NCBI RefSeq assembly: GCF_003586285.1
Contig: NZ_QUBR01000002.1
Span: 434,001-498,000 of the forward strand
DNA: 64,000 bases
Source of the DNA: Aeromicrobium endophyticum
GTDB taxonomy: Bacteria; Actinomycetota; Actinomycetes; Propionibacteriales; Nocardioidaceae
Direction: 5' to 3'
A model generated the notes under the pieces. The model saw only the letters and a program-made list of their open reading frames with translations. It was not told the DNA's origin and did no database searches. Positions 49,138 to 57,660 of the stretch are shown one piece after another (position 1 is the first letter of the stretch; every line of letters begins with the position of its first letter). The position numbers and the translations under genes were made by a program.

Positions 49138-51984
49138 GTGCCCTCAGCCCGCGCGTCCCACGACTTCGCCAGCCGCCACATCGGCCCGACCGCCGCCGAC
49201 CAGGACGCCATGGTCCGCCGGGTCGGCTACCAGTCGCTCGACGAGCTGATGGCCGCGGCGGTGCCCTCGGGCATCCGCAGCACGTCGGCACTCGACCTGC
49301 CGTCGGCCCGCACCGAGACCGAGGCCCTCGCGACGCTGCGTGACCTCGCCGGCCGCAACACCCCCGGCGTGGCGATGATCGGCCTGGGCTACCACCCCAC
49401 CGTGACGCCGGCCGTCGTTCGCCGCAACGTGCTCGAGGACCCGTCCTGGTACACGGCCTACACGCCCTACCAGCCCGAGATCTCGCAGGGGCGTCTCGAG
49501 GCGCTGCTGAACTTCCAGACCATGATCTCCGACCTCACGGGCCTGCCCACCGCCAACTCCTCGCTGCTCGACGAGGGCACGGCGGTCGCCGAGGCGATGA
49601 CGCTGATCCGCCGCGCCACGAAGGGCAAGGACGCGCTCCCGATCGTGATCGACTCCGGCCTGCTGCCGCAGACGCTCGCCGTGACGCACACCCGAGCCGA
49701 GGCGCTCGGCATCGAGCTGCTCGAGGCCGACCTGGCGCACGGCGTCCCCGACGTCGAGGCCGCCGGCGTGATCGTGGCCTACCCACGGGCCGACGGCCAC
49801 ATCGTCGACCCGCGCCCCGCGATCGAGGCGGCGCACACCACCGGGGGACTGGCGGTCGTCGTGGCAGATCCGCTGGCCCTCGTGCTGCTCGCCTCGCCCG
49901 GCTCGCTCGGCGCCGACGTCGTCGTCGGCTCGAGCCAGCGCTTCGGCGTGCCGATGTTCTACGGTGGGCCGCACGCCGGCTTCATGGCGGTCCGTGCGGG
50001 CCTCGAGCGCCACCTGCCCGGCCGCCTCGTGGGCGTCTCGGTCGACAGCGCGGGACGCCCGGCCTACCGGCTCGCGCTGCAGACGCGCGAGCAGCACATC
50101 CGTCGCGAGAAGGCGACGTCGAACATCTGCACGGCCCAGGTGCTGCTGGCGGTGGCCGCGTCGATGTACGCGGTCTACCACGGGCCCGACGGCCTGCGCA
50201 CGATCGCGGCCGACGTGCACCGCAAGGCCGTCGCTCTGGCCGCCGGGTTGCGGGGCGCGGGCATCGAGCTGGCGTCCGAGTCGTTCTTCGACACCCTCGT
50301 CGCCACCGTGCCGGGGCGCGCTCTCGACATCGTCTCGAAGGCGCGCGAGATCGGCATCCACCTGCGCCTCGTCGACGCCGACCACGTCGGCGTCTCGACC
50401 AACGAGGCCACGACCGTCGAGCACGTCGAGGCCGTGCTGGGGGCCTTCGACGCTGCGGGCCCCGACTGGACGGCCGACGACACGTCGCTGCCGGCCGACC
50501 TGCTGCGCACCGACGACATCCTGACGCACCCGGTGTTCCACGAGCACCACAGCGAGACGCAGATGCTGCGGTACCTCAAGAAGCTCAGCGACCGCGACTA
50601 TGCGCTCGACCGCGGCATGATCCCGCTGGGGTCGTGCACGATGAAGCTCAACGCGACCGCCGAGATGGAGCCCATCAGCTGGCCGGGCTTCGCCGACCTC
50701 CACCCGTTCGTCCCGGCCGACGACGCCGCCGGCATGATCGAGCTCGTCGAGACGCTCGAGGGCTGGCTGGCCGAGGTCACGGGCTACGCCGGGGTCTCGA
50801 TCCAGCCCAACGCCGGCTCGCAGGGCGAGTTCGCCGGGCTGCTCGCGATCCGCGCCTACCACCGCAGCCGGGGCGACGACCACCGCACGGTGTGCCTGAT
50901 CCCCAGCTCGGCCCACGGCACCAACGCCGCCTCGGCGGTCATGGCCGGCATGCGGGTCGCGATCGTCAAGTCGACCGACCAGGGAGAGGTCGACCTCGAC
51001 GACCTGCGGGCACAGTGCGAGGCCCACGCCGACGACCTCGCGGCCATCATGGTCACGTACCCGTCGACGCACGGCGTGTACGAGCACGGCATCACCGAGC
51101 TGTGCGACATCGTCCACGCCCACGGCGGACAGGTGTACGTCGACGGCGCCAACCTCAACGCCCTGCTCGGCCACGCCCAGCCCGGGGTCTTCGGCGGCGA
51201 CGTCTCGCACCTCAACCTGCACAAGACGTTCTGCATCCCGCACGGCGGCGGCGGCCCGGGCGTCGGTCCCGTCGCGGTGGCCGAGCACCTCGTGCCGTTC
51301 CTGCCGACGCACCCGCTGCACCCGGTGGCCGGCAAGCGCGAGGGCGTGGGGGCCATCAGCGCCGCACCGTACGGTTCGGCCGGCATCCTGCCGATCCCGT
51401 TCGCGTACGTCGCGATGATGGGCGCCGAGGGACTCACCGACGCCACGTCGGTGGCGGTGCTCTCGGCCAACTACATCGCCAAGCGGCTCGAGGGCGCCTT
51501 CCCGGTGCTCTACAGCGGTGACCACGACCTCGTGGCCCACGAGTGCATCCTCGACCTGCGTCCGCTGACCAAGGCCGCCGGGCTGAGCATCGACGACATC
51601 GCCAAGCGCCTGATCGACTACGGCTTCCACGCGCCGACCATGAGCTTCCCGGTGCCCGGCACGCTCATGGTCGAGCCGACGGAGTCGGAGGACCTCGCCG
51701 AGCTCGACCGCTTCTGCGACGCGATGCTCGCGATCCGCTCCGAGATCGACCAGGTCATCGCGGGGCAGTGGCCCGAGGGCGACAACCCCCTCGTGCACGC
51801 GCCGCACACCATGCGCACGCTGCTCGACTGGCAGCACGCCTACGACATCTCGACCGGGGCGTTCCCGGCCGGCACGACCGACGACAAGTACTGGCCGCCG
51901 GTCGGTCGCATCGACCAGGCCTACGGCGACCGTCACCTGGCGTGCTCGTGCCCTCCGCTGGAGGCGTTCGCCGAGCAGGTCTGA
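49138..51984 (+). CDS. gcvP: Glycine dehydrogenase (decarboxylating), P protein
   Basis: GcvP decarboxylates glycine and loads the aminomethyl group on GcvH. The 948-residue protein is the fused form with two PLP-transferase-like halves (about 1-440 and 450-948). The catalytic lysine lies in [19 protein letters not shown] of the second half; [18 protein letters not shown] is the matching region in the first. The GTG start follows GGAG. Only this gene is directly behind the riboswitch. Its 3' end overlaps the convergent hydrolase gene by 52 bp. Confidence 0.96.
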   Translation: MPSARASHDFASRHIGPTAADQDAMVRRVGYQSLDELMAAAVPSGIRSTSALDLPSARTETEALATLRDLAGRNTPGVAMIGLGYHPTVTPAVVRRNVLEDPSWYTAYTPYQPEISQGRLEALLNFQTMISDLTGLPTANSSLLDEGTAVAEAMTLIRRATKGKDALPIVIDSGLLPQTLAVTHTRAEALGIELLEADLAHGVPDVEAAGVIVAYPRADGHIVDPRPAIEAAHTTGGLAVVVADPLALVLLASPGSLGADVVVGSSQRFGVPMFYGGPHAGFMAVRAGLERHLPGRLVGVSVDSAGRPAYRLALQTREQHIRREKATSNICTAQVLLAVAASMYAVYHGPDGLRTIAADVHRKAVALAAGLRGAGIELASESFFDTLVATVPGRALDIVSKAREIGIHLRLVDADHVGVSTNEATTVEHVEAVLGAFDAAGPDWTADDTSLPADLLRTDDILTHPVFHEHHSETQMLRYLKKLSDRDYALDRGMIPLGSCTMKLNATAEMEPISWPGFADLHPFVPADDAAGMIELVETLEGWLAEVTGYAGVSIQPNAGSQGEFAGLLAIRAYHRSRGDDHRTVCLIPSSAHGTNAASAVMAGMRVAIVKSTDQGEVDLDDLRAQCEAHADDLAAIMVTYPSTHGVYEHGITELCDIVHAHGGQVYVDGANLNALLGHAQPGVFGGDVSHLNLHKTFCIPHGGGGPGVGPVAVAEHLVPFLPTHPLHPVAGKREGVGAISAAPYGSAGILPIPFAYVAMMGAEGLTDATSVAVLSANYIAKRLEGAFPVLYSGDHDLVAHECILDLRPLTKAAGLSIDDIAKRLIDYGFHAPTMSFPVPGTLMVEPTESEDLAELDRFCDAMLAIRSEIDQVIAGQWPEGDNPLVHAPHTMRTLLDWQHAYDISTGAFPAGTTDDKYWPPVGRIDQAYGDRHLACSCPPLEAFAEQV

Positions 51985-52718
51985 GCCCACCAGTCGACCA
52001 TGCGGTCGACGACGGGCCCGGGGGAGCGCACCCATCGCACGTGGTGGGTCGTGCCTCCCTCGGGCGTGGCGTCCTTGGTGTACACCCACCGGGTCACGGC
52101 TTCCGGCTCGATCATCAGCTCGGTGAAGACCTTGTTCGAGCCGGAGACGGCGTAGGTGTCGCCCTGCAGCTGGACGACCAGCGTCGGCGTCGCGATGCGG
52201 CGGGGCACGTCGAAGGGCGGACGGCCCGACCGCACGAACCGCGCCCACTCGCGCATCAACGTCCGGGCTCCCGGCGCACCGAAGAACGGTCTGGGCAGGA
52301 AGCCACGAGCGCGGGTGACGACAGGCACCATCAAGCCCATCAGCAGCACGGGCACGCCGCCGTACGGGTACGACCGGAAGTGGGGGACCGACGCGCCGAC
52401 CGTGACGAATCCGTCGGCGGGGGCGTGGTGCAGCTGGTGCCCGGCGACGAGCTGTGCCCCGAGGCTGTGACCGAGCAGGATGACGGGACGGTCGGGGGCC
52501 TCGGCGCGGGCTGCGGCGACGGCGTCGGCGATCGACTGCATCTCGTCGGCGTAGCTCCAGTCGGCCGAGCGCGACGCGACCGGCGCACCACGCTCGAAGC
52601 CACGCTGGGGCAGGGCGCGTGCCTGCCACCCGCGGCTCTCGATCTCGCTGACGAGCGGACGGTAGAACGCCGACGGCACGGCCATCGCCGCGACGATCAG
52701 GACCAAGGGCGAACGCAT
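51933..52718 (-). CDS. Alpha/beta hydrolase
   Basis: The 261-residue protein has the nucleophile elbow LLGHSLGAQ (Ser at about 86), an Asp in LQGDTYAV and a His in GTTHHVRWV, in the order of the alpha/beta-hydrolase triad. A hydrophobic N-terminus ([15 protein letters not shown]) is the first strands and not a clear signal peptide. The substrate is unknown. It ends inside the gcvP gene. Confidence 0.82.
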   Translation of the reverse strand: MRSPLVLIVAAMAVPSAFYRPLVSEIESRGWQARALPQRGFERGAPVASRSADWSYADEMQSIADAVAAARAEAPDRPVILLGHSLGAQLVAGHQLHHAPADGFVTVGASVPHFRSYPYGGVPVLLMGLMVPVVTRARGFLPRPFFGAPGARTLMREWARFVRSGRPPFDVPRRIATPTLVVQLQGDTYAVSGSNKVFTELMIEPEAVTRWVYTKDATPEGGTTHHVRWVRSPGPVVDRMVDWWAQTCSANASSGGHEHAR

Positions 52719-52755
52719 GGCGCCATCATGACAGCACCGGTGTCAGCGTCGCGCG

Positions 52756-53457
52756 TCAGACCGCGATCGTCGCGATGGGCGCCGACGTCGGCTGCTTCGA
52801 TCCACCGGCCGGCTCGACCGTCACGGCGACCCGGTCAGCGCCGGAGACGCCCTTCATGATCATCTGTCCGCCCGTCTCGAAGGTGCCCTGCGAGGTCGGT
52901 CCGGCCTGGTCGATCATCCACACCTGGTAGACCTTGCCGTCACCCGGGCGGGGCAGGTCCTTGGCGATGATGACGGCCGAGTCGGCCGCAGCGGACGAGT
53001 ACATCTTGACCGTGCCGCCGGTGTCGAACGTCTTGGCCTTGGTCGCGACGTCCTCGGCACCGATCACGCGCGAGATGGCAACGTTCTGATCGTGCTCGGT
53101 CTGCGCGTTGTCGCGCTCGACGAGGAAGCCCCCGACGCCGACCGCGCCGACCAGGAAGGCCGCTGCCATGACGAGCCGGGGCAGGACGCGGCGCAGCGTG
53201 CGGCGCTCGGCCAGCGACGACACGATCGGGTGCTGCTGAGGAGTCGTGCTGATCTCGGCGAGCAGCCGGTCGCGCAGAGCCGGGGGAGGGGTGTGGCTGA
53301 CCGCGTCGCCGAGGCGCACGGCCGTCTCCATGAACCCGGCCATCTCGACCTGGCAGTCGACGCACTGGTCGAGGTGCGCCTCGAAGCGCGAGCGCTCGTC
53401 GGCATCGAGGGCGTCCAGCGCGTACGGCGCCATGAGGGAGTGCAGATCGATGCTCAT
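52756..53457 (-). CDS. rskA: Anti-sigma factor, RskA-like
   Basis: The 233-residue protein has an N-terminal zinc-associated anti-sigma domain with the H-x3-C-x2-C motif (HLDQCVDC, about 33-40), a membrane helix (about 100-120) and an extracytoplasmic RskA domain (about 125-233). It should hold the sigma factor inactive at the membrane and be removed by regulated proteolysis. The ATG overlaps the sigma gene stop by 4 nt. Confidence 0.9.
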   Translation of the reverse strand: MSIDLHSLMAPYALDALDADERSRFEAHLDQCVDCQVEMAGFMETAVRLGDAVSHTPPPALRDRLLAEISTTPQQHPIVSSLAERRTLRRVLPRLVMAAAFLVGAVGVGGFLVERDNAQTEHDQNVAISRVIGAEDVATKAKTFDTGGTVKMYSSAAADSAVIIAKDLPRPGDGKVYQVWMIDQAGPTSQGTFETGGQMIMKGVSGADRVAVTVEPAGGSKQPTSAPIATIAV

Positions 53458-54050
53458 GCCGAGACCCCCATGCAGTCGCGCAGACGGACGATGCCGTCGC
53501 GCATCCGTGTCTTGATCGTGGCTGTGTTGGCGTCGAGGGCCGTGGCGACCTCGGCGTAGGTGTAGCCCTGGTAGTACGCCAGGGTGACGGCCTCGCGCTG
53601 CAGCTCGGTGAGTCCGTCGAGGCAGCGCTTGACCTGCTCGTGCTCGAGCGTGATGGTCACGGTCTCCTCCACCTCGTCGAAGTCCGGTCCGCTCGACCAG
53701 TCGTACTTGTTCTCGCGGTTGGTCGCGGCCTGGTCGTGACGCACGGCGTCGACGGCGCGGCGGTGAGCCAGGGTCAGGCACCAGCTCTTGGCGGTGCCGC
53801 GGGCGGGATCGAATCGGGCCGCCGACTGCCACACCTGGATGAACACCTCTTGGGCGACCTCCTCGGCACGGGCGGGGTCGCGGATGACGCGACGAGCGAG
53901 GCCGAACACGGACGCACCCAGCGCGTCGTACACCTGGGCGAAGGCGTGCTCGTCCCCGCGACCGACCTTGACCAGCAGGTCGTTGAGATCAGGCGCAGCG
54001 TCGTGCTCAGGTGCGGTGACCAGCTTGAGCTGAGCGGCGGATGCCGACAT
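53454..54050 (-). CDS. sigK: ECF sigma factor, SigK-like
   Basis: The 198-residue sigma factor has region 2 (FAQVYDALGASVFGLARRVI to EVAQEVFIQVWQSAARFDP) and region 4 (ELQREAVTLAYYQGYTYAEVATALDANTATIKTRM, in two helices). It lacks the extra C-terminal domain of SigJ types. With RskA it forms the SigK-RskA pair known from mycobacteria. The ATG at 54050 with AAGGA upstream is chosen; an ATG at 54086 also has GGAGG and would add 12 residues. Confidence 0.9.
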   Translation of the reverse strand: MSASAAQLKLVTAPEHDAAPDLNDLLVKVGRGDEHAFAQVYDALGASVFGLARRVIRDPARAEEVAQEVFIQVWQSAARFDPARGTAKSWCLTLAHRRAVDAVRHDQAATNRENKYDWSSGPDFDEVEETVTITLEHEQVKRCLDGLTELQREAVTLAYYQGYTYAEVATALDANTATIKTRMRDGIVRLRDCMGVSA

Positions 54051-54149
54051 CTGATCGTCCTTTCCGAGAAGTCTTCTACGAGCCATTCGACGTAGCCTCC
54101 GGTCAGGATGGGTCTGCTCGACCAGATTCTCTGGTGAGTCCCTGCTGCG

Positions 54150-54155
54150 AGTGTA
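54150..54155 (-). promoter_or_regulatory. Candidate -10 box for sigK-rskA
   Basis: On the minus strand TACACT gives a start near 54143 and a leader of about 90 nt, which contains the inverted repeat ACCAGA-TTC-TCTGGT (54121-54135). An ECF-type promoter is not recognised. Confidence 0.35.
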
Positions 54156-54186
54156 GGCGCCGGGGCCCCGTGAAAGACTCAGACCC

Positions 54187-54552
54187 GTGAACGACCCCGT
54201 CGCCTATGGCATCGCGATCCTCGCCCTCCTCGTGGCGGCGTTCGCCGCGTGGCGCATGGCGCGCGACCTGCCGCTCGACAACCCGCTGTTCTACGCGGTG
54301 TGCGTGCTCGAGATCGCGCTGGTGGGCCTGCTGGTCGGCGGGTCGGTGGCGCTGGCCTCCACCTCGCGCGACGTCGACGGCGTCCTGTTCGTCTCGTACC
54401 TGGTGACGATGGTCGTCATCCCGCCGGCGGCCGTGCTGTGGGGGATCGCCGAGAAGTCACGCTGGGGCACCGGTGTGGTCGTCGTCGCCATGCTGACCAT
54501 CGCCGCCCTCTCGGTGCGTCTGCTCGGCATCTGGAAAGGCAGCTATGTCTGA
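54187..54552 (+). CDS. Four-helix membrane protein, function unknown
   Basis: The 121-residue protein consists almost wholly of four predicted membrane helices (about 4-22, 32-52, 62-84 and 92-112). No known family is recognised. It starts at GTG 54187, and its 3' end overlaps the next membrane gene by 8 nt, so the two are probably partners. Confidence 0.75.
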   Translation: MNDPVAYGIAILALLVAAFAAWRMARDLPLDNPLFYAVCVLEIALVGLLVGGSVALASTSRDVDGVLFVSYLVTMVVIPPAAVLWGIAEKSRWGTGVVVVAMLTIAALSVRLLGIWKGSYV

Positions 54553-54952
54553 CATCAATCCCTCCTCGACGTCGGACACCTCGCACGGCTTCGGCCGCGC
54601 CCTCGTGGCCGTCTACGCGGTGTTCGCCCTCGCGGCGTCCGCGCGGTCGATCGTGCAGCTCGTCACCGAGGTCGAGTCCGACACCGTCGTGCCCTACACG
54701 CTGTCGGCCTTCGCCGGCGTCGTCTACGTGCTGGCGACCTACGCGCTCGCGCGCAACCACCGCCGGCTGGCCTCGGTGACGATCGGCATCGAGCTGGTCG
54801 GCGTGCTGACGGTCGGCGTGCTCTCGCTGGTCGACGGCGACCTGTTCCCCGACCAGACCGTGTGGTCCGACTTCGGCATGGGCTACCTGTTCATCCCCTT
54901 GGTGCTGCCCTTTGTGGGCCTGTGGTGGCTGCGCCGCTCGTCCGTGGTGTAA
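54545..54952 (+). CDS. Four-helix membrane protein, function unknown
   Basis: The 135-residue protein has a polar N-terminus (about 1-15) and four predicted helices (about 18-38, 50-68, 75-98 and 108-128). It ends with basic residues. No function is recognised. It overlaps the preceding membrane gene, and small paired integral membrane proteins like these are common in actinobacteria. Confidence 0.75.
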   Translation: MSDINPSSTSDTSHGFGRALVAVYAVFALAASARSIVQLVTEVESDTVVPYTLSAFAGVVYVLATYALARNHRRLASVTIGIELVGVLTVGVLSLVDGDLFPDQTVWSDFGMGYLFIPLVLPFVGLWWLRRSSVV

Positions 54953-54998
54953 CGTCCTGCGACGCATCGCACCGAGCACCCGACGAGAGGACATGACG

Positions 54999-55112
54999 AT
55001 GATCCACGCATCGTTCCGTTCGTACCTCGTCGTGCCCTCGTCGCAGCTGTTCAGCCGCAATGAGAAGCCGTCATCGGTCGATGCGCTCACCCCCGGAACC
55101 AGGTCTGGCTGA
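54999..55112 (+). CDS. Possible 37-aa leader peptide upstream of rtcB
   Basis: The frame starts at ATG 54999 with AGAGGA 7 nt upstream and ends at TGA 55110-55112, 25 nt before a terminator stem. The peptide starts MIHASFRSYLVVPSS, contains eight serines and has no homology known to me. GC-rich third positions in the first half favour translation. It may act as an attenuation leader for rtcB, or may be a chance frame. Confidence 0.4.
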   Translation: MIHASFRSYLVVPSSQLFSRNEKPSSVDALTPGTRSG

Positions 55113-55137
55113 CCCAGCACCTGCTCCGGCACACCGA

Positions 55138-55170
55138 GCCTCGACCGCACCCGCGGTCGGGGCTTTTTTT
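55138..55170 (+). terminator. Intrinsic terminator upstream of rtcB
   Basis: An 11-bp stem (55138-55148 with 55153-55163, one G-U), loop ACCC and seven Ts (55164-55170). It ends 34 nt before the rtcB ATG. It may end the membrane-protein transcript or attenuate rtcB. CGGTCGA at 55075-55081 is complementary to the 5' arm (TCGACCG, 55141-55147) and could act as antiterminator. Confidence 0.75.
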
Positions 55171-55204
55171 GCATCCACCACATCGCTCACGGAAAGGCAC
55201 ACCC

Positions 55205-56377
55205 ATGGAGAAGATCTCCCAGCGGCTGTTCAGCTGGGCTTCCATCCTGGACGACAACGCGCGCGACCAGGCACGGACGGCGAGCACGATGCCGTTCATC
55301 TACCCCCACCTGGCCCTGATGCCCGACGCCCACCTGGGCAAGGGCGCCACGGTCGGCTCGGTCATCCCCACCCTGGGGGCGATCATCCCGGCTGCGGTCG
55401 GCGTCGACATCGGCTGCGGCATGATCGCCGTGCAGACGCCCTACGTCTTCTCGGACCTGCCGCCCGACCGGCGCGCCCTCCGGCTCGCGATCGAGCAGGC
55501 GATCCCGCTGTCGGCGGGCGTGGCCAACAACGCCATCACGCGCCGCCACACCCAGCAGCGGGTCGACGAGCTGCGGGCCGACGCCGAGCTCGCAGGCTTC
55601 GACCCGGCGGAGCGCGCCTCGCGGTGGGAGCTTCAGCTGGGCACCCTGGGGTCGGGCAACCACTTCATCGAGGTCAGCCTCGACGAGGACGACCGGGTGT
55701 GGCTGTTCCTGCACTCGGGTTCGCGGGGCGTGGGCAACAAGATCGCGCAGCGGCACATCGCCGTGGCCCAGCGGCTCTGCTCGACGTGGTGGATCGACCT
55801 TCCCGACCGCGACCTGGCCTACCTGGTCGAGGGCACCCCGGAGTTCGACTCCTACGTCCGCGAGCTGCGGTGGGCGCAGAAGTACGCGCTGCTCAACCGT
55901 GCCGAGATGATGGATCGGGTCGTGTCGTGCTTCGCCGACTGGATGGGCGTTGACGACGTGGAGCGGACCGAGGAGATCAACTGCCACCACAACTACACGA
56001 CGAAGGAGCGCCACTTCGGCAAGGACGTGTGGCTGTCCCGCAAGGGCGCGATCGATGCGTCCGAAGGGACGATGGGCCTGATCCCCGGCTCGATGGGCAC
56101 GCGGTCGTACGTCGTGGTCGGCAAGGGCAACCCCGTCGCACTCAACTCGTCCCCGCACGGTGCCGGACGTGAGTACAGCCGCGCGAAGGCTCGCAAGGCC
56201 TTCAGCCAGGATGACCTGAGAGTCGCGATGGGCGACATCGAGTACCGCGACACGGCCGCGTTCGTCGACGAGATCCCGGCCGCCTACAAGGACATCGACG
56301 TCATCATGCAGGACGCCGCGGACCTCGTGGAGGTGCGCCACACGCTGCGGCAGATCGTCAACGTCAAGGGCGACTGA
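55205..56377 (+). CDS. rtcB: RNA ligase RtcB
   Basis: RtcB joins RNA ends carrying 2',3'-cyclic phosphate or 3'-phosphate to 5'-OH ends using GTP and Mn. The 390-residue protein has metal ligands in GVDIGCGM (Asp and Cys), GSGNHFIE and HSGSRG, and the guanylylated His in SPHGAGREYSR. This short form lacks the insertions of longer RtcB proteins. The ATG at 55205 has AAAGG upstream. No RtcA or archease gene is nearby. It overlaps the convergent lipoprotein gene by 14 bp. Confidence 0.94.
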   Translation: MEKISQRLFSWASILDDNARDQARTASTMPFIYPHLALMPDAHLGKGATVGSVIPTLGAIIPAAVGVDIGCGMIAVQTPYVFSDLPPDRRALRLAIEQAIPLSAGVANNAITRRHTQQRVDELRADAELAGFDPAERASRWELQLGTLGSGNHFIEVSLDEDDRVWLFLHSGSRGVGNKIAQRHIAVAQRLCSTWWIDLPDRDLAYLVEGTPEFDSYVRELRWAQKYALLNRAEMMDRVVSCFADWMGVDDVERTEEINCHHNYTTKERHFGKDVWLSRKGAIDASEGTMGLIPGSMGTRSYVVVGKGNPVALNSSPHGAGREYSRAKARKAFSQDDLRVAMGDIEYRDTAAFVDEIPAAYKDIDVIMQDAADLVEVRHTLRQIVNVKGD

Positions 56378-57221
56378 ACCCGCAGTGGGTGCCGAAGAAG
56401 TCGTGCAGCCCGGTGCGCTGCCCCTGCGTGAGCGGCAGGTAGAACGTGGCGTCGTCAGCCAGCCCGGTGCCCCGCACGCGGACGCCGAACAGCGTCCCGA
56501 CCTTGTCCTCGGCGAGGGCGTGCGGGTCGCACCGGGTGGGCACGACCGACAGCACCTGCGTCGTCGTGGGGTCGCCGGCGTCGAGCGGCACGGAGACGTC
56601 GGCGGCCGAGTCGGAGGTCTGCCGGAACAGCACCGTCGACTCGAATCCCGCGAAGCGCACGCCCGACGTCCTTCCGGTGGGGGCCAGGGTCACGGGCAGG
56701 CGCAGCACCGAGTCGAGACCTTCGCCGTCCACGGTGGGGGCGCCGACCGTGACGTCTGCCGCCGTGGCCAGCGTCTTCTGGGCGCAGTCGCGGTCGGCGA
56801 TCAACCCGATGGCGCCGTAGATGTCGTCGGCGGGGCCGGTCGAGACCGTGACGGGGCCGTCGCCGAGGCGGTAGGTCAGCGTGACGGTCGCGTCGACGTC
56901 CGTGCCGCACCGACCCGGCGGCAGCTCGACCTCGACGTCGCCCTGGTACGTCGCGCCGACGACCTCGCGTCCCTTCCACGTGATGTCGGGCAGACGCGGT
57001 GAGGTGAGGCGCAGCGCCTCGACCGTCAGCGAGCGGCGGGTGCCGTTGTCGATGCGCACGAACGCCTCGCGCCCCGTGCGCTCCATCCGCGACTGGTCGA
57101 CGTGCATGACGAGTCCGTCGGGGAGGGGCTTCTCGACCGGCTGCGGCTCGCCGGAGCCGCTGCAGCCGCTCGTGATGACGATCGCGGCGACGGCCAGGGC
57201 CGAGAGCGTCACGGAGGTCAT
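56364..57221 (-). CDS. Lipoprotein, function unknown
   Basis: The 285-residue protein has a lipoprotein signal with lipobox ITSGC at about residue 20. The mature part is predicted to be rich in beta strands and contains five cysteines including GRCGTD, RDCAQK, TRCDPH and THCGF, which may form disulphides outside the cell. No family is recognised. The gene is bounded by convergent rtcB and the divergent small gene at 57317. Confidence 0.75.
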   Translation of the reverse strand: MTSVTLSALAVAAIVITSGCSGSGEPQPVEKPLPDGLVMHVDQSRMERTGREAFVRIDNGTRRSLTVEALRLTSPRLPDITWKGREVVGATYQGDVEVELPPGRCGTDVDATVTLTYRLGDGPVTVSTGPADDIYGAIGLIADRDCAQKTLATAADVTVGAPTVDGEGLDSVLRLPVTLAPTGRTSGVRFAGFESTVLFRQTSDSAADVSVPLDAGDPTTTQVLSVVPTRCDPHALAEDKVGTLFGVRVRGTGLADDATFYLPLTQGQRTGLHDFFGTHCGFSRP

Positions 57222-57316
57222 GAGCCTCAGTATGGCGCTGGCCTGGGTCCTCTCGAAGCCCGTACACGACCGCTGCGCCGGTGCTACGGTCGATTCCCCC
57301 TCATCGTGGAGTCGAC

Positions 57317-57610
57317 ATGGATCTCGCAGAGCTGATGGACACCGTCATCGAGCCGTCGGCCGTGCACGTGGCGGGGGAGGGCGAGCGGCTCGTCGCGATG
57401 AGGCTGGCCGACGACTTCAGCGTCGGCATGCGGCTCCACCAGCGCGACTCCTACCGCAAGTGGGACGTCCTCGAGATCGCGGTGCGGCCGAGCGCCGGCC
57501 ACGAGTCGATCACCGGCAACGACGTCAGAGACCTGCCGATGAGCGCCCTGATCGACGAGGCACGACGGTTGGCCGCGCGCAGTGCGCGACCTCCGAGAAT
57601 TGGCGCGTAA
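57317..57610 (+). CDS. Small hypothetical protein ending in an inverted repeat
   Basis: The 97-residue protein (MDLAELMDTVIEPSAVHVAGEG) has a plausible alpha/beta composition with a C-terminal helix DLPMSALIDEARRLAARSA. No family is recognised with confidence. Its stop codon TAA (57608-57610) lies inside the left arm of an inverted repeat, and the last residues RIGA are encoded by that arm. The protein may be truncated compared with its ancestor. A weak -10 TACGGT lies at 57285. Confidence 0.65.
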   Translation: MDLAELMDTVIEPSAVHVAGEGERLVAMRLADDFSVGMRLHQRDSYRKWDVLEIAVRPSAGHESITGNDVRDLPMSALIDEARRLAARSARPPRIGA

Positions 57611-57660
57611 AACCCGCCACTTGTCCCACTTCAGGAGATTCGGCGGGCTTTACCCGCCAA
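57600..57660. repeat. Inverted repeat supplying stop codons to both convergent genes
   Basis: The arms 57600-57618 and 57642-57660 match in 17 of 19 inverted positions (TTGGCGSGTAAARCCCGCC). The TAA within each arm is the stop codon of the gene reading into it: the small hypothetical on the plus strand and siroheme synthase on the minus strand. The 23-nt centre has no other feature. Confidence 0.85.

Noticed and set aside
49144-52629. 1161-codon minus-strand open frame across gcvP
   Set aside because: Antisense shadow of gcvP with Arg/Gly/Asp-biased composition and no recognisable fold.
54953-55140. tRNA or tRNA-like gene upstream of rtcB
   Set aside because: No T-loop consensus, acceptor stem or cloverleaf could be formed.
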